Assembly (NCBI GenBank): GCA_945787305.1 | Contig: CALZIH010000043.1 | Span: 1-12,642, forward strand | Length of the DNA: 12,642 bases | From: an uncultured Desulfobulbaceae bacterium | GTDB taxonomy: Bacteria > Desulfobacterota > Desulfobulbia > Desulfobulbales > Desulfobulbaceae | Direction: 5' to 3' | Shown: positions 5,624 through 12,642 of the stretch, in pieces | Layout of the letters: each line of letters begins with the position of its first letter | Numbering within the stretch: the stretch's first letter is position 1 | Notes under the pieces: generated by a model | What the model was told of the DNA's origin: nothing | Seen by the model: only the letters and a program-made list of their open reading frames with translations | Database searches by the model: none | Program-made: the position numbers and the translations under genes

Positions 5624-7258
5624 TTACGCTGCCTGTCGTTCCAGGAAATGATTTTCAACGGAAAGATCGTTTTCTTTCATTGCCAGATACTCGTCAAAGT
5701 CCATCATCGCATCTATTGCTCCCTCCGGAGTAATTTCAACAATCCTGTTTGCAACGGTGGACACAAACTGGTGGTCATGGGAGGCAAAGAGAACCACCTC
5801 TGAATACTCCATTAACGCATTATTTAATGAGGTGATTGACTCGAGGTCAAGATGGTTGTTGGGCTCATCAAGAATAAGGGTATTGGCACCGGAGAGCATC
5901 ATCCTGGAAAGCATGCAGCGAACGCGTTCCCCCCCGGAGAGAACAGAGGTGTTTTTCATAGCCTCTTCTCCGGAAAAAAGCATTTTACCAAGGAACCCGC
6001 GAACAAAACTCTCATCCTCTTTCGGCGGGGCATACTGACGCAGCCAGCCTATAAGATCTAAATCTTCATCGTTGAAATACGAGTTGTTTTCTTTTGGAAA
6101 ATATGCGCTTTTGATAGTCACCCCCCAACGAAAGCTCCCCTTGTCCGGTTCGAGTTCGCCTGCCAAAATCTGGAACAAGGTGGTTTTGGCAAGACTATTG
6201 GTTCCGACAAAAGCGATTTTGTCCCCTTTATTCACGGTGAGCGTGAGATCATCAAACATGGAAACTCCGTCGATTTCCTTGGAAAGGCCTTTTATTTCCA
6301 AAATGACATCACCGCAGGGACGTTCCGGCATAAAGGTTATGTAGGGATATTTCCTAGAGGAAACAGGCATATCTTCAATGGTAAGCTTATCAAGCAGTTT
6401 CTTTCGTGAAGTTGCCTGCTTGGCTTTTGAGGCGTTTGAACTGAAACGCTGGATAAATTTTTTGAGTTCCTCCGCCTTGGCCTTGGCTTTCTTACTTTCG
6501 GTTTCCTTCTGGTGAAAATGGAGCTGACTGGCCTGTTGCCAGAAATCATAGTTGCCGACATAAACCCGAATTTTTCCATAATCAATATCCGCCATATGGG
6601 TACAGACCTGGTTGAGGAAATGGCGATCATGGGAGACAATGATGACTGTATTCTGGAACCGGTCGAGAAAGTTTTCCAACCAGGTAATGGTATTCAGGTC
6701 GAGATGGTTTGTCGGCTCGTCAAGGAGAAGAATATCCGGGTTGCCAAACAATGCCTGAGCGAGCAGCACCCTTACCTTTTCGCCGCTCTCCAGTTCCTTC
6801 ATGGTTTTCTGGCACATTTCTTCGGTTATGCCAAGACCGCTTAACAGTACCGCTGCCTCTGATTCTGCTTCATAGCCATTCATTTCACCAAGTTTGGCTT
6901 CCAGTTCTCCGGAACGGATACCGTCTTCCTCTGTAAATTCGGTTTTGGCATAGAGCGCTTCTCGCTCGGCCATCACCTTGTACAGTTTCTTATGGCCCAT
7001 GATAACGGTGTTCATTACAGTGAATTCATCAAAAGCAAACTGATCCTGACTGAGCACTGCAATACGCTGGCCCGGCCCTTTGCTCACTTCCCCCTTATCC
7101 GGATCAAGCTGACCTGCTAAAATCTTGAGAAAAGTCGACTTGCCGGCACCGTTTGCGCCGATCAGGCCGTAACAGTTACCCGGGGTAAATTTAATGTTGA
7201 CGTCCTGGAAGATGACTCTCTTCCCATAGGAGAGCGCAATGTTGGATGCGGTTATCAT
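5624..7258 (-). CDS. ABC-F family ATPase, YbiT-type
   Basis: This is a 544-residue soluble protein with two ABC ATPase domains and no membrane segment, as in ABC-F translation factors that act on the ribosome. Domain 1 has Walker A GANGAGKS (34-41), a weak signature (ELESGEK), Walker B LLLDEP (177-182) and SHDRHFL. A charged Lys/Glu-rich linker with KFIQRFSSNASKAKQATSR joins the domains, as in E. coli YbiT, and the blocks FAFDEFTV and VIMGHKKLY also match YbiT. Domain 2 has a normal LSGGER and LILDEP, but Walker A reads GTNSLAKT (352-359), with Ala in place of the last Gly, and Walker B is followed by NNHLD instead of TNHLD. Start ATG has AAGGA seven bases upstream. The gene stands alone. The exact cellular role of YbiT-type proteins is not settled. 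A resistance role is possible but unsupported. Confidence 0.93.
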   Translation of the reverse strand: MITASNIALSYGKRVIFQDVNIKFTPGNCYGLIGANGAGKSTFLKILAGQLDPDKGEVSKGPGQRIAVLSQDQFAFDEFTVMNTVIMGHKKLYKVMAEREALYAKTEFTEEDGIRSGELEAKLGEMNGYEAESEAAVLLSGLGITEEMCQKTMKELESGEKVRVLLAQALFGNPDILLLDEPTNHLDLNTITWLENFLDRFQNTVIIVSHDRHFLNQVCTHMADIDYGKIRVYVGNYDFWQQASQLHFHQKETESKKAKAKAEELKKFIQRFSSNASKAKQATSRKKLLDKLTIEDMPVSSRKYPYITFMPERPCGDVILEIKGLSKEIDGVSMFDDLTLTVNKGDKIAFVGTNSLAKTTLFQILAGELEPDKGSFRWGVTIKSAYFPKENNSYFNDEDLDLIGWLRQYAPPKEDESFVRGFLGKMLFSGEEAMKNTSVLSGGERVRCMLSRMMLSGANTLILDEPNNHLDLESITSLNNALMEYSEVVLFASHDHQFVSTVANRIVEITPEGAIDAMMDFDEYLAMKENDLSVENHFLERQAA

Positions 7259-7344
7259 GGTCGTGTCCTTAGAGTAAAAACTGCCCGGAGACTCTCGGCA
7301 GTATGGAGTGTTCTCGGTTAGAAAAAGGGGGGCTTGGAAACGTG

Positions 7345-7377
7345 AAAAAAAAAGACCCCACAGAATGCGGGGTCTTT
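7345..7377 (-). terminator. Rho-independent terminator of the cold-shock gene
   Basis: Arms at 7377-7366 and 7362-7351 form a 12-bp stem (one G-U pair) with a three-base loop, followed on the minus strand by a continuous T-run. It lies 24 bp after the cold-shock stop codon and separates that gene from the ABC-F gene. Confidence 0.9.
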
Positions 7378-7400
7378 ACAACATTGATATATATCAGTGC

Positions 7401-7601
7401 TTACAGCTGGACAACATTCTCTGCGGCAGGACCTTTTTGGCCGTCGACAACATCAAAAGTTACCCGCGCACCTTCATCCAAAGATTTGAAGCCCTGGGCC
7501 TGGATTGCGGAATGATGGACAAACACGTCTTTGCCGCCATCCTGCTCAATAAAACCAAAACCTTTAGAATCATTAAACCATTTTACTGTACCTTCAGCCA
7601 T
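7401..7601 (-). CDS. CspA-family cold-shock protein
   Basis: This is a 66-residue single cold-shock domain protein, the usual length for the family. It binds single-stranded RNA and DNA and acts as an RNA chaperone. The start MAEGTVKWFND, RNP1 KGFGFI and RNP2 VFVHHSAI are all intact, and the C-terminus AAENVVQL is typical. AAGGAG sits nine bases before the ATG. A strong terminator follows, so it is transcribed alone. The upstream DNA holds two perfect short inverted repeats, consistent with the structured leaders of csp mRNAs that control their translation. Whether it is cold-induced or constitutive cannot be told. Confidence 0.97.
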   Translation of the reverse strand: MAEGTVKWFNDSKGFGFIEQDGGKDVFVHHSAIQAQGFKSLDEGARVTFDVVDGQKGPAAENVVQL

Positions 7602-7623
7602 TTTGTACTACTCCTTTTGTTCC

Positions 7624-7668
7624 AGGTTCTTCATTGAACCTTTTTGTATAATCGAAATACCTTTCGAT
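7624..7668 (-). promoter_or_regulatory. Structured 5' leader of the cold-shock gene
   Basis: Two inverted repeats lie just upstream of the ribosome site: ATCGAAA/TTTCGAT with a four-base loop (7651-7668), and AGGTTC/GAACCT with a six-base loop (7624-7641). Long structured leaders are known for cspA-type mRNAs. Whether these two stems are functional is inferred. Confidence 0.45.
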
Positions 7669-8176
7669 ACTTCGAGGGTGTCTGGGATTCCAAACAAAAA
7701 CAGATTATTGTTATATAATATCTCTCATACAGCATACCCCGTGGGAACGCTGTTCACTTCTTTCTCCAGTCGGTCTCGCCTGACCCACAACCCCTTATTC
7801 ACTTTGCCTACGACCGATAATGATCGCAGCATTTTAATTGTCTTGTAAAATTAGCGCTGATGGGGTTGATTTTCAGAGTCGAAAGTAGTGTGGATGAAAA
7901 GTATACCAATATTTCTTTTCATCTTGATGTGCTAGGGATTTTGACTTAACGTTTCAATTTCCAATCAGCATAAACTCAACGGCAACGAGCGATGCTTGGC
8001 AAACAACGAGGTTAACGAGGACAACCTGAAAGGAATTTGTTTATGCTTAATTCTGTATTAGTTATACAGCTTACATCAGATTTCAAAATAATACAACAAA
8101 ATTAAAACAGCATCCATTCACCGAGTTTTCAATAGCAGGTGAATACAATTCGAATATATCTTGCAGGAGAATCATT
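7669..8176. other. Intergenic stretch between divergent genes
   Basis: About 500 bp separate the cold-shock leader (minus) and the membrane-protein gene (plus). It should hold promoters for both. An AT-rich block around 7705-7720 could be a -10 region for the minus-strand transcript, but I could not assign a convincing -35/-10 pair in either direction. No coding region is supported. Confidence 0.4.
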
Positions 8177-8932
8177 ATGAAGGCAGCGGAAGAAAAAAAG
8201 GGTTTCTCAGGAATGCATGTTCTGGGCATAGCAGCCGCGGTCATGGTTCTCACAGTGCTATTGACGATCTTCGCCGCTAAATATTGGCTCTTTCCACAGC
8301 CTTTCACTCCGGTTGTCTTAAGCGCTCAGGAAGAACAGCAGCTTGAAGCGAAACTGAAACGTCTTGACACCCTGACCGATCAACCTATTTCTGCCAAAAA
8401 AACAGGTCAACCCCTACCCCAGGATACCGCTAGCCAATCTATACCCTCACCGGATACCCCACCTTTGACTTCAGGTGAAAAAAGAGAGAGGATAACTACT
8501 GAAATCCTTGAACCAGAGGCCTATAGCGAAGAAGGTGCCAGCAGAGAAGTCAATTTTAGTGAACGGGAAATTAACAGTTTGCTTGCCAAAAACACCGATC
8601 TTGCCAATAAGATGGCAATTGATTTTGCAAATGACCTTATCAGCGCAAAAATTCTCCTTCCGGTCGACCCGGACTTTCCCATGTTTGGCGGAAAAGTTCT
8701 GCGGGTGCGGGCCGGGGCTGAATTGGCCTACCGAGACAGTAAACCGATTGTAAAACTCCGAGGTGTCAGCATCATGGGCGTTCCTGTTCCAAATGCCTGG
8801 CTTGGTGGTTTAAAAAACATCGACCTGGTCAATGAATTTGGAACTGAAGAGGGTTTTTGGAAGACCTTTGCCGATGGAGTGGAATCTATAAACGTCCGCG
8901 AAAAAGAACTCTATATCAAACTCAAGGAGTGA
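8177..8932 (+). CDS. Single-pass membrane protein of unknown function
   Basis: This is a 251-residue protein with a short charged N-terminus, one hydrophobic segment at about 14-37, a Ser/Pro/Thr-rich linker (about 75-100) and a soluble C-terminal domain, probably periplasmic. The C-terminal domain carries FSEREINSLLAKN, PVDPDFPMFGGKVLRV and GVSIMGVPVPNAWLGG. These look like blocks of a conserved family I have seen in deltaproteobacterial genomes, some members of which carry the doubtful label arginine N-succinyltransferase. I see no sign of an acyltransferase site. The SERE-x-N-x-LLAK pattern and an even alternation of beta residues recall lipid-binding YpmS-like (DUF2140) proteins, but this is a weak guess. 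AGGAG lies upstream of the ATG at good spacing. It precedes the dehydrogenase gene by 136 bp on the same strand. Confidence 0.85.
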   Translation: MKAAEEKKGFSGMHVLGIAAAVMVLTVLLTIFAAKYWLFPQPFTPVVLSAQEEQQLEAKLKRLDTLTDQPISAKKTGQPLPQDTASQSIPSPDTPPLTSGEKRERITTEILEPEAYSEEGASREVNFSEREINSLLAKNTDLANKMAIDFANDLISAKILLPVDPDFPMFGGKVLRVRAGAELAYRDSKPIVKLRGVSIMGVPVPNAWLGGLKNIDLVNEFGTEEGFWKTFADGVESINVREKELYIKLKE

Positions 8933-8945
8933 GCCGTCTAATCCT

Positions 8946-8959
8946 TGTTTACGTGAACA
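8946..8959. promoter_or_regulatory. Near-palindrome between the membrane-protein and dehydrogenase genes
   Basis: TGTTTACGTGAACA is a 14-bp dyad with one mismatched symmetric pair, located about 110 bp before the dehydrogenase start. It could be an operator for an unknown dimeric repressor. No T-run follows, so it is not a clear terminator. Confidence 0.3.
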
Positions 8960-9068
8960 GGAGGCTAATGAGTTGCCTGTATAGATGAGTGTAACGGTGG
9001 TAAACGTGGCCATTGTACATTGCGAAAGATACGCGTTCCAGTAAAAAAAGACTTCCTGGAGGCATGAC

Positions 9069-9809
9069 ATGAGTGAGAAAAAAATTGCCCTGGTGACCGG
9101 GGCCAACAAAGGCATCGGCTTTGAAACCAGCCGTCAGCTTGGCAAGATCGGCATCATGGTACTGATGGGGGCACGGGATCGGAAACAGGGTTTGGCAGCT
9201 GCGGAAAAACTGCAGGAGGAGGGTCTTGATACTGCGTTTGTCCACCTCGATGTCACCAGCTCCAGAGATATCGACCAAGTCCGCAGTTTCATCGATAACA
9301 ATTTTGGCAAACTCGATATCCTGCTTAATAATGCCGGTATGGCCCACAGTGAAGAACCGCTGTTCTCCAACAGCACGGCGACCATTTCCATGCAGGCCCT
9401 GCGGCAGACCTTTGATGTCAACTTTTTCGGTCTTGTGGAACTCACCCAGGCCCTACTGCCCCTGATCCGAAAAAGCCCGGCCGGCCGCATAGTTAATATG
9501 TCCAGCATGCTCGGCTCTCTCACCCTCCACAGTGACCCGCAGTCGGGGCTCGAACAGATTAAGGGCCTAGCCTACAATGCCTCTAAGACCGCGGTCAATC
9601 AGTTCACCGTTCACCTTGCGGCTCTGCTCAAGGACACCCCGATCAAGGTCAACTCCGCCCATCCCGGCTGGGTCAGGACAGAACTCGGCGGGAACGAGGC
9701 CCCCATGGAGGTCGGGGAAGGCGCAAAAACAGGAGTTGCGCTTGCAACACTCGATACAGACGGCCCCTCCGGAGGATTCTTTCATCTCGGCGAGCGAATG
9801 CCCTGGTAA
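9069..9809 (+). CDS. Short-chain dehydrogenase/reductase
   Basis: This is a 246-residue cytoplasmic oxidoreductase of the classical SDR family. The NAD(P)-binding motif TGANKGIG is at 10-17, the NNAG motif at 87-90, the catalytic serine in NMSS at about 145-146, and the active-site YNASK (Y169, K173) is intact. HPGWVRTELGG follows. The arginine-containing NARD-like stretch GARDRK at about 34-39 suggests a preference for NADPH. The overall look is that of carbonyl-reductase-type SDRs acting on small ketones or aldehydes, but the substrate is unknown. GGAGG lies six bases before the ATG. The next gene, a lipoprotein, begins 21 bp after the stop, so they may be co-transcribed, although no shared pathway is evident. 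Confidence 0.93.
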   Translation: MSEKKIALVTGANKGIGFETSRQLGKIGIMVLMGARDRKQGLAAAEKLQEEGLDTAFVHLDVTSSRDIDQVRSFIDNNFGKLDILLNNAGMAHSEEPLFSNSTATISMQALRQTFDVNFFGLVELTQALLPLIRKSPAGRIVNMSSMLGSLTLHSDPQSGLEQIKGLAYNASKTAVNQFTVHLAALLKDTPIKVNSAHPGWVRTELGGNEAPMEVGEGAKTGVALATLDTDGPSGGFFHLGERMPW

Positions 9810-9830
9810 GGGAGTGGCCGATCACAGCAC

Positions 9831-10805
9831 ATGAAACATATCCCCCGGCGGCTCCCCCTCCTCTTTGTCCCTGTTGTCTTGTTTTTACTTGTCGGCTGTG
9901 CAGCGCAAGTACAGAATAGGCCAGAGGATGTACGAATTGTAACTGTTTCAGCGAATGCGAACGTAAAACTACCGCCCCCTGTCTTTCTGATATCGGAATG
10001 GCAGCAGATGTACAACCGGATAGGCGCTGTCCGGGCGGAACAGCAGGCGGGGCATGAGCGGATAGTAATCGACCCTAGCCAGGCTGTTTTCTATTTTGGT
10101 AAGTTTCTTTTTACTACACAAAAGGACACCTACACCAATCTGATTTATCGTGCCCATTTCCCACGAGTTCCTTTCAGCCTGGTGCCCTTTCATCTCGCCT
10201 ACGGTAGCAATGTCGGTATACTGGTGGTGATCACTGTAGATAGCGACCATAAACCGATTCTGGTTACAACGGCAAACACCTGTGGATGCTATGTGGCTGT
10301 CATCCCGACCAACTATCTGCCACCCCATGCTTTTCCTGCAAACTGGCCTGAAACAAAACAAAATATCTATGGCGAACGACTGCCCTCACGGCTGTCGTTG
10401 AACGCCCCTGATGATACGTTCTTGATAGCTGTGCGACCGGCAGTCAACCGGGTCATGGATGTTCAGGTGATTAAGAAAAACGACCCCCTCCCTCACCACG
10501 AGATAATCGCCGACATCAAGGCTCTGGCGGAGCTGAAGTCTTTGCCACTGGGCAATGGCGAAACCACAAGCATGTTTTATGATGACTGGCCGCTGCAAGG
10601 GCATGTCAAGGGGGCAGTCAAACCCTGGGAAAGTCTACTGCTCAGCCTGGTCAGCCTTGACCTGTTTGTAGGGATGGATAAAGAATACGGCAGTACGGCA
10701 GAAAGCGGTAATCCGTTTTATACCAGCCTCAAACCCTGGAACCGTAAAGCATCAGATATGAATGATTTTGCAGTTTTTTTGGAATTTTATGGATGGAAGC
10801 TATAG
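9831..10805 (+). CDS. Lipoprotein of unknown function
   Basis: This is a 324-residue protein beginning with a positively charged n-region, a hydrophobic stretch, and the lipobox LVGC with the lipidated cysteine at 23. It should be anchored in the cell envelope. The mature part contains VFYFGKFLFTT, VPFHLAYGSNVGILVVITVDSDHKPILVTTANTCGC-type text and a C-terminal WKL ending. I recognise no catalytic motif and cannot name a family. The two close cysteines in the TCGC segment could form a disulfide or bind metal. No good ribosome site is visible within 15 bases, and translation may depend on coupling to the dehydrogenase gene 21 bp upstream. The gene converges with the DUF547 gene, with only 19 bp between the two stops. 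Confidence 0.85.
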   Translation: MKHIPRRLPLLFVPVVLFLLVGCAAQVQNRPEDVRIVTVSANANVKLPPPVFLISEWQQMYNRIGAVRAEQQAGHERIVIDPSQAVFYFGKFLFTTQKDTYTNLIYRAHFPRVPFSLVPFHLAYGSNVGILVVITVDSDHKPILVTTANTCGCYVAVIPTNYLPPHAFPANWPETKQNIYGERLPSRLSLNAPDDTFLIAVRPAVNRVMDVQVIKKNDPLPHHEIIADIKALAELKSLPLGNGETTSMFYDDWPLQGHVKGAVKPWESLLLSLVSLDLFVGMDKEYGSTAESGNPFYTSLKPWNRKASDMNDFAVFLEFYGWKL

Positions 10806-10824
10806 CCTGATCAACCTCCAATAG

Positions 10825-11646
10825 TTATTCACTGCTTTGGTTCAGGGACCAGTCATAATCATAGCTGTCAATGGACTGCACTCTCTTGAGTTGAACCAGA
10901 AGCGACTCATCGGCATATTGTTGCAGGTGAGCAAGAACCCCTGCTTCCTTACCGCCGAAATCAACCTGAAACCATTTATAAAGTGAAGAGACCGCTAACC
11001 CGCCTTTGCGTACAGTGACAGCCCGTGGGTGATTGGTAAACTCCCTGGCCGCAAGATTGAGCAATTCTTCCATGTTCGCGGCGGTAAAGGCCTTGGCCTG
11101 AAGTTGTGGACAACCGATCGATGCGCAATTCAAGGCATAATGAATCCGGTTGTCCCGGAAAATCGGACGCAGGATACGGTGTTCAATGTCATCCAGGCTG
11201 ACCTCCTGCCCCTCGATTTTGACAAGTTTTTTCCCCCAGGGGCCATCGCTGAAAAATCCGGGTGAGATGTCGATATCACGGATGGACTTAACCGGATAAT
11301 GGTCCAGAATTACCTGCACGGTTAAGGCGTTGTACAGGTTGATCCAGAATGCTTTTTGCTCGGCCCTGTTCAGCCGACGAACCTGATTTGTGGTAAGATT
11401 CTGCACAAATGCTTTCAATGCAGCATGGTCCGCAGCGGTCACCGCAGCATAATCAACCAGGTTGATGTCCCCTTTCCTGAGGTATTTTTCAAGAAATACA
11501 TTCCAGGCCTGGTAGTCGACAGTACGGACCGATTGCGGGTCATCGGCCTGCCAGAAGGCCCATAAATCAGGTTTGGGCGCTGCCCAGCCTACGACCGGCA
11601 GCAACAATAATATGAGAAATAACCGTATAGAATAGTTAAGGATCAT
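10825..11646 (-). CDS. DUF547-family exported protein
   Basis: This is a 273-residue protein with a Sec signal peptide at about 1-23 (hydrophobic core LFLILLLLPVVGWAA, likely cleavage after an alanine). The mature region matches the DUF547 family: AFWINLYNALTV at about 99-110, the SPGFF and WGKK segments, LDDIEHRILRP, and HYALNCASIGCP with two conserved cysteines (174 and 179). The biochemical function of DUF547 proteins is not established. The conserved Cys and His residues suggest an enzyme or a thiol-containing site. No clear ribosome site precedes the ATG, but there is no alternative methionine and the signal peptide is complete from here. The gene is divergent from the histidine phosphatase gene across about 195 bp and is probably transcribed alone. 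Confidence 0.92.
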   Translation of the reverse strand: MILNYSIRLFLILLLLPVVGWAAPKPDLWAFWQADDPQSVRTVDYQAWNVFLEKYLRKGDINLVDYAAVTAADHAALKAFVQNLTTNQVRRLNRAEQKAFWINLYNALTVQVILDHYPVKSIRDIDISPGFFSDGPWGKKLVKIEGQEVSLDDIEHRILRPIFRDNRIHYALNCASIGCPQLQAKAFTAANMEELLNLAAREFTNHPRAVTVRKGGLAVSSLYKWFQVDFGGKEAGVLAHLQQYADESLLVQLKRVQSIDSYDYDWSLNQSSE

Positions 11647-11841
11647 GACATAAATAAGATGGATAAAATGTTATTGATATAAACTGAAAATGGTGTAACT
11701 GTATCAAAGTTTCGCAATGTGTGCCATACCTCAACCTCACCTTGTATTTCGTAGGATACATTGCAGAAAGGATGAAAACGGTACGTAGCAATGCAGCAAG
11801 AAAAGACGAAGAACGCATTCGCATTCAAATCAGGAAGAATA

Positions 11842-12444
11842 ATGAACCTCAGGCAAAAACACATTGCAAGAGCAGCCGCACTCCTGGTTACATCGGCTGT
11901 TGCTTTTGTATTGTGCGGTAACGCAGTGGCCGGTTCCGTGAAGGAAGAAGAAGGTCTTTGGAAGTCCCTGCGGACAGGAGGTCACTTCGTCCTGATTCGC
12001 CACGCCATCGCACCGGGTATGGGTGATCCTCCCGAATTTACGATTGATAACTGTCAAACCCAAAGAAACCTTTCTGCAGAGGGACGTACCCAGGCCGCCA
12101 ACATCGGTGCCCTTTTCCGGGCCAATGGAATTCAACAGGCCAGAGTATTTTCCAGCCAATGGTGTCGCTGCCTGGAAACCGCTCAATTACTTGCTCTTGG
12201 AACCGTACAGGAGCTGCCGCTCCTCAATTCGTTCTACAGGAATATGCAAGATAGCAAATCACAAACGCGCAGGCTGCAGGAGTGGCTGCAAAACCGGAAT
12301 GGTGATCAGCCCCTTGTCATGGTAACGCACCAAGTCAACATAACAGCCCTGACCGATGTTTTTCCCAGCTCCGGTGAACTGGTGATAGTTCATCAATCTA
12401 CAGATGGTAAACTGTCGGTTGTCGGTACCATCGAAACGAATTAA
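11842..12444 (+). CDS. Exported histidine phosphatase-superfamily protein
   Basis: This is a 200-residue protein of the histidine phosphatase (phosphoglycerate mutase-like) superfamily, branch 1. It has a signal peptide (about 1-30, ending AVA) and so is probably periplasmic. The catalytic set is visible: LIRHAIAPG with R53 and nucleophile H54, R109 in QWCRCLETAQ, and the second histidine H163 in MVTHQVNITAL. DNCQTQRNLSAEGRTQA is the usual follow-on block. Members with this sequence type are periplasmic phosphohydrolases of unknown substrate. The frame extends back to an ATG at 11791, but AGGAAG lies just upstream of the ATG at 11842 and only this start places the signal peptide at the N-terminus. 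The upstream 195 bp are shared with the divergent DUF547 gene. Confidence 0.92.
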   Translation: MNLRQKHIARAAALLVTSAVAFVLCGNAVAGSVKEEEGLWKSLRTGGHFVLIRHAIAPGMGDPPEFTIDNCQTQRNLSAEGRTQAANIGALFRANGIQQARVFSSQWCRCLETAQLLALGTVQELPLLNSFYRNMQDSKSQTRRLQEWLQNRNGDQPLVMVTHQVNITALTDVFPSSGELVIVHQSTDGKLSVVGTIETN

Positions 12445-12642
12445 GTTAGCTGTATAGCTGTAACTCTTTTCAAAAACGCACTACTCTGTTTCAGTCAGGG
12501 CACCTCGAACATTCATGCGTAAATATACGCCATAGAAAATTGACCTTATAGGCTTAGGGGTAGCAGCCCTACGAAAATTTACTTTAAGCATCTGAAGTTT
12601 CCCGCTCTTTTAAGCAGGTCGAGGCCGGGTCGACCAAAATAT
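12445..12642. other. Right-edge stretch without supported gene
   Basis: About 200 bp after the phosphatase gene. An imperfect repeat of AGCTGTA just after the stop followed by a short T-rich stretch could be a weak terminator. A minus-strand frame of 36 codons (12591-12481) lacks a ribosome site and recognisable similarity. Nothing else is supported. Confidence 0.35.

Noticed and set aside
6337..6844. Open frames on both strands inside the ABC-F gene
   Set aside because: These are out-of-frame or antisense shadows of a well-supported gene.
7345..7377. Possible small RNA at the GC-rich hairpin
   Set aside because: Its position after the cold-shock stop and its T-run explain it fully as a terminator.
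11791..11841. Upstream start adding 17 residues to the histidine phosphatase
   Set aside because: It would bury the signal peptide, and the ATG at 11842 has a better-placed ribosome site.
12481..12591. 36-codon minus-strand frame at the right edge
   Set aside because: No ribosome binding site, no recognisable family, and a stop codon just upstream.

Overview
The window reads as bacterial chromosome of moderate G+C with tightly packed genes. It looks like an anaerobic or microaerobic sulfur-metabolising Gram-negative, possibly a deltaproteobacterium of the Desulfobulbus type. That placement is inferred from gene content (siroheme reductase, carrier-protein sulfur transfer, lipoprotein and Sec signals) and is not proven.

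Positions 1-5146, all on the minus strand, form the main block. In transcription order it holds an Rrf2-family regulator with a perfect palindrome over its probable promoter, a roughly 320-bp spacer rich in inverted repeats, and then five closely packed genes: a ThiS/MoaD-like sulfur carrier, a PLP-dependent O-acetylhomoserine sulfhydrylase-type enzyme, a MoeB/ThiF-type E1 enzyme, a JAMM (MPN+) metalloprotease, and a siroheme [4Fe-4S] nitrite/sulfite reductase that runs off the left edge. This set matches the protein-thiocarboxylate route to homocysteine and methionine described for Wolinella succinogenes (HcyS, MetY, HcyF, HcyD, Sir). In the proposed scheme the protease trims the carrier tail to expose a C-terminal Gly-Gly, the E1 adenylates it, sulfide from the reductase is loaded as a thiocarboxylate, and the PLP enzyme moves that sulfur onto activated homoserine. 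The carrier here has an unusually long tail after its glycines.

Positions 5147-5623 are mostly non-coding and contain a decayed transposase C-terminus and a rho-independent-terminator-like hairpin. Positions 5624-7258 (minus) encode a YbiT-type ABC-F ATPase whose second Walker A motif is altered. Positions 7345-7680 (minus) hold a CspA-type cold-shock gene with a strong terminator and a structured leader.

The right part is an assortment of accessory genes. On the plus strand are a single-pass membrane protein (8177-8932), a short-chain dehydrogenase (9069-9809) and a lipoprotein of unknown function (9831-10805). A DUF547 exported protein (10825-11646) lies on the minus strand and converges on the lipoprotein gene. 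An exported histidine phosphatase (11842-12444) is divergent from it. The last 198 bp show no convincing gene. No tRNA, rRNA or CRISPR array was seen.
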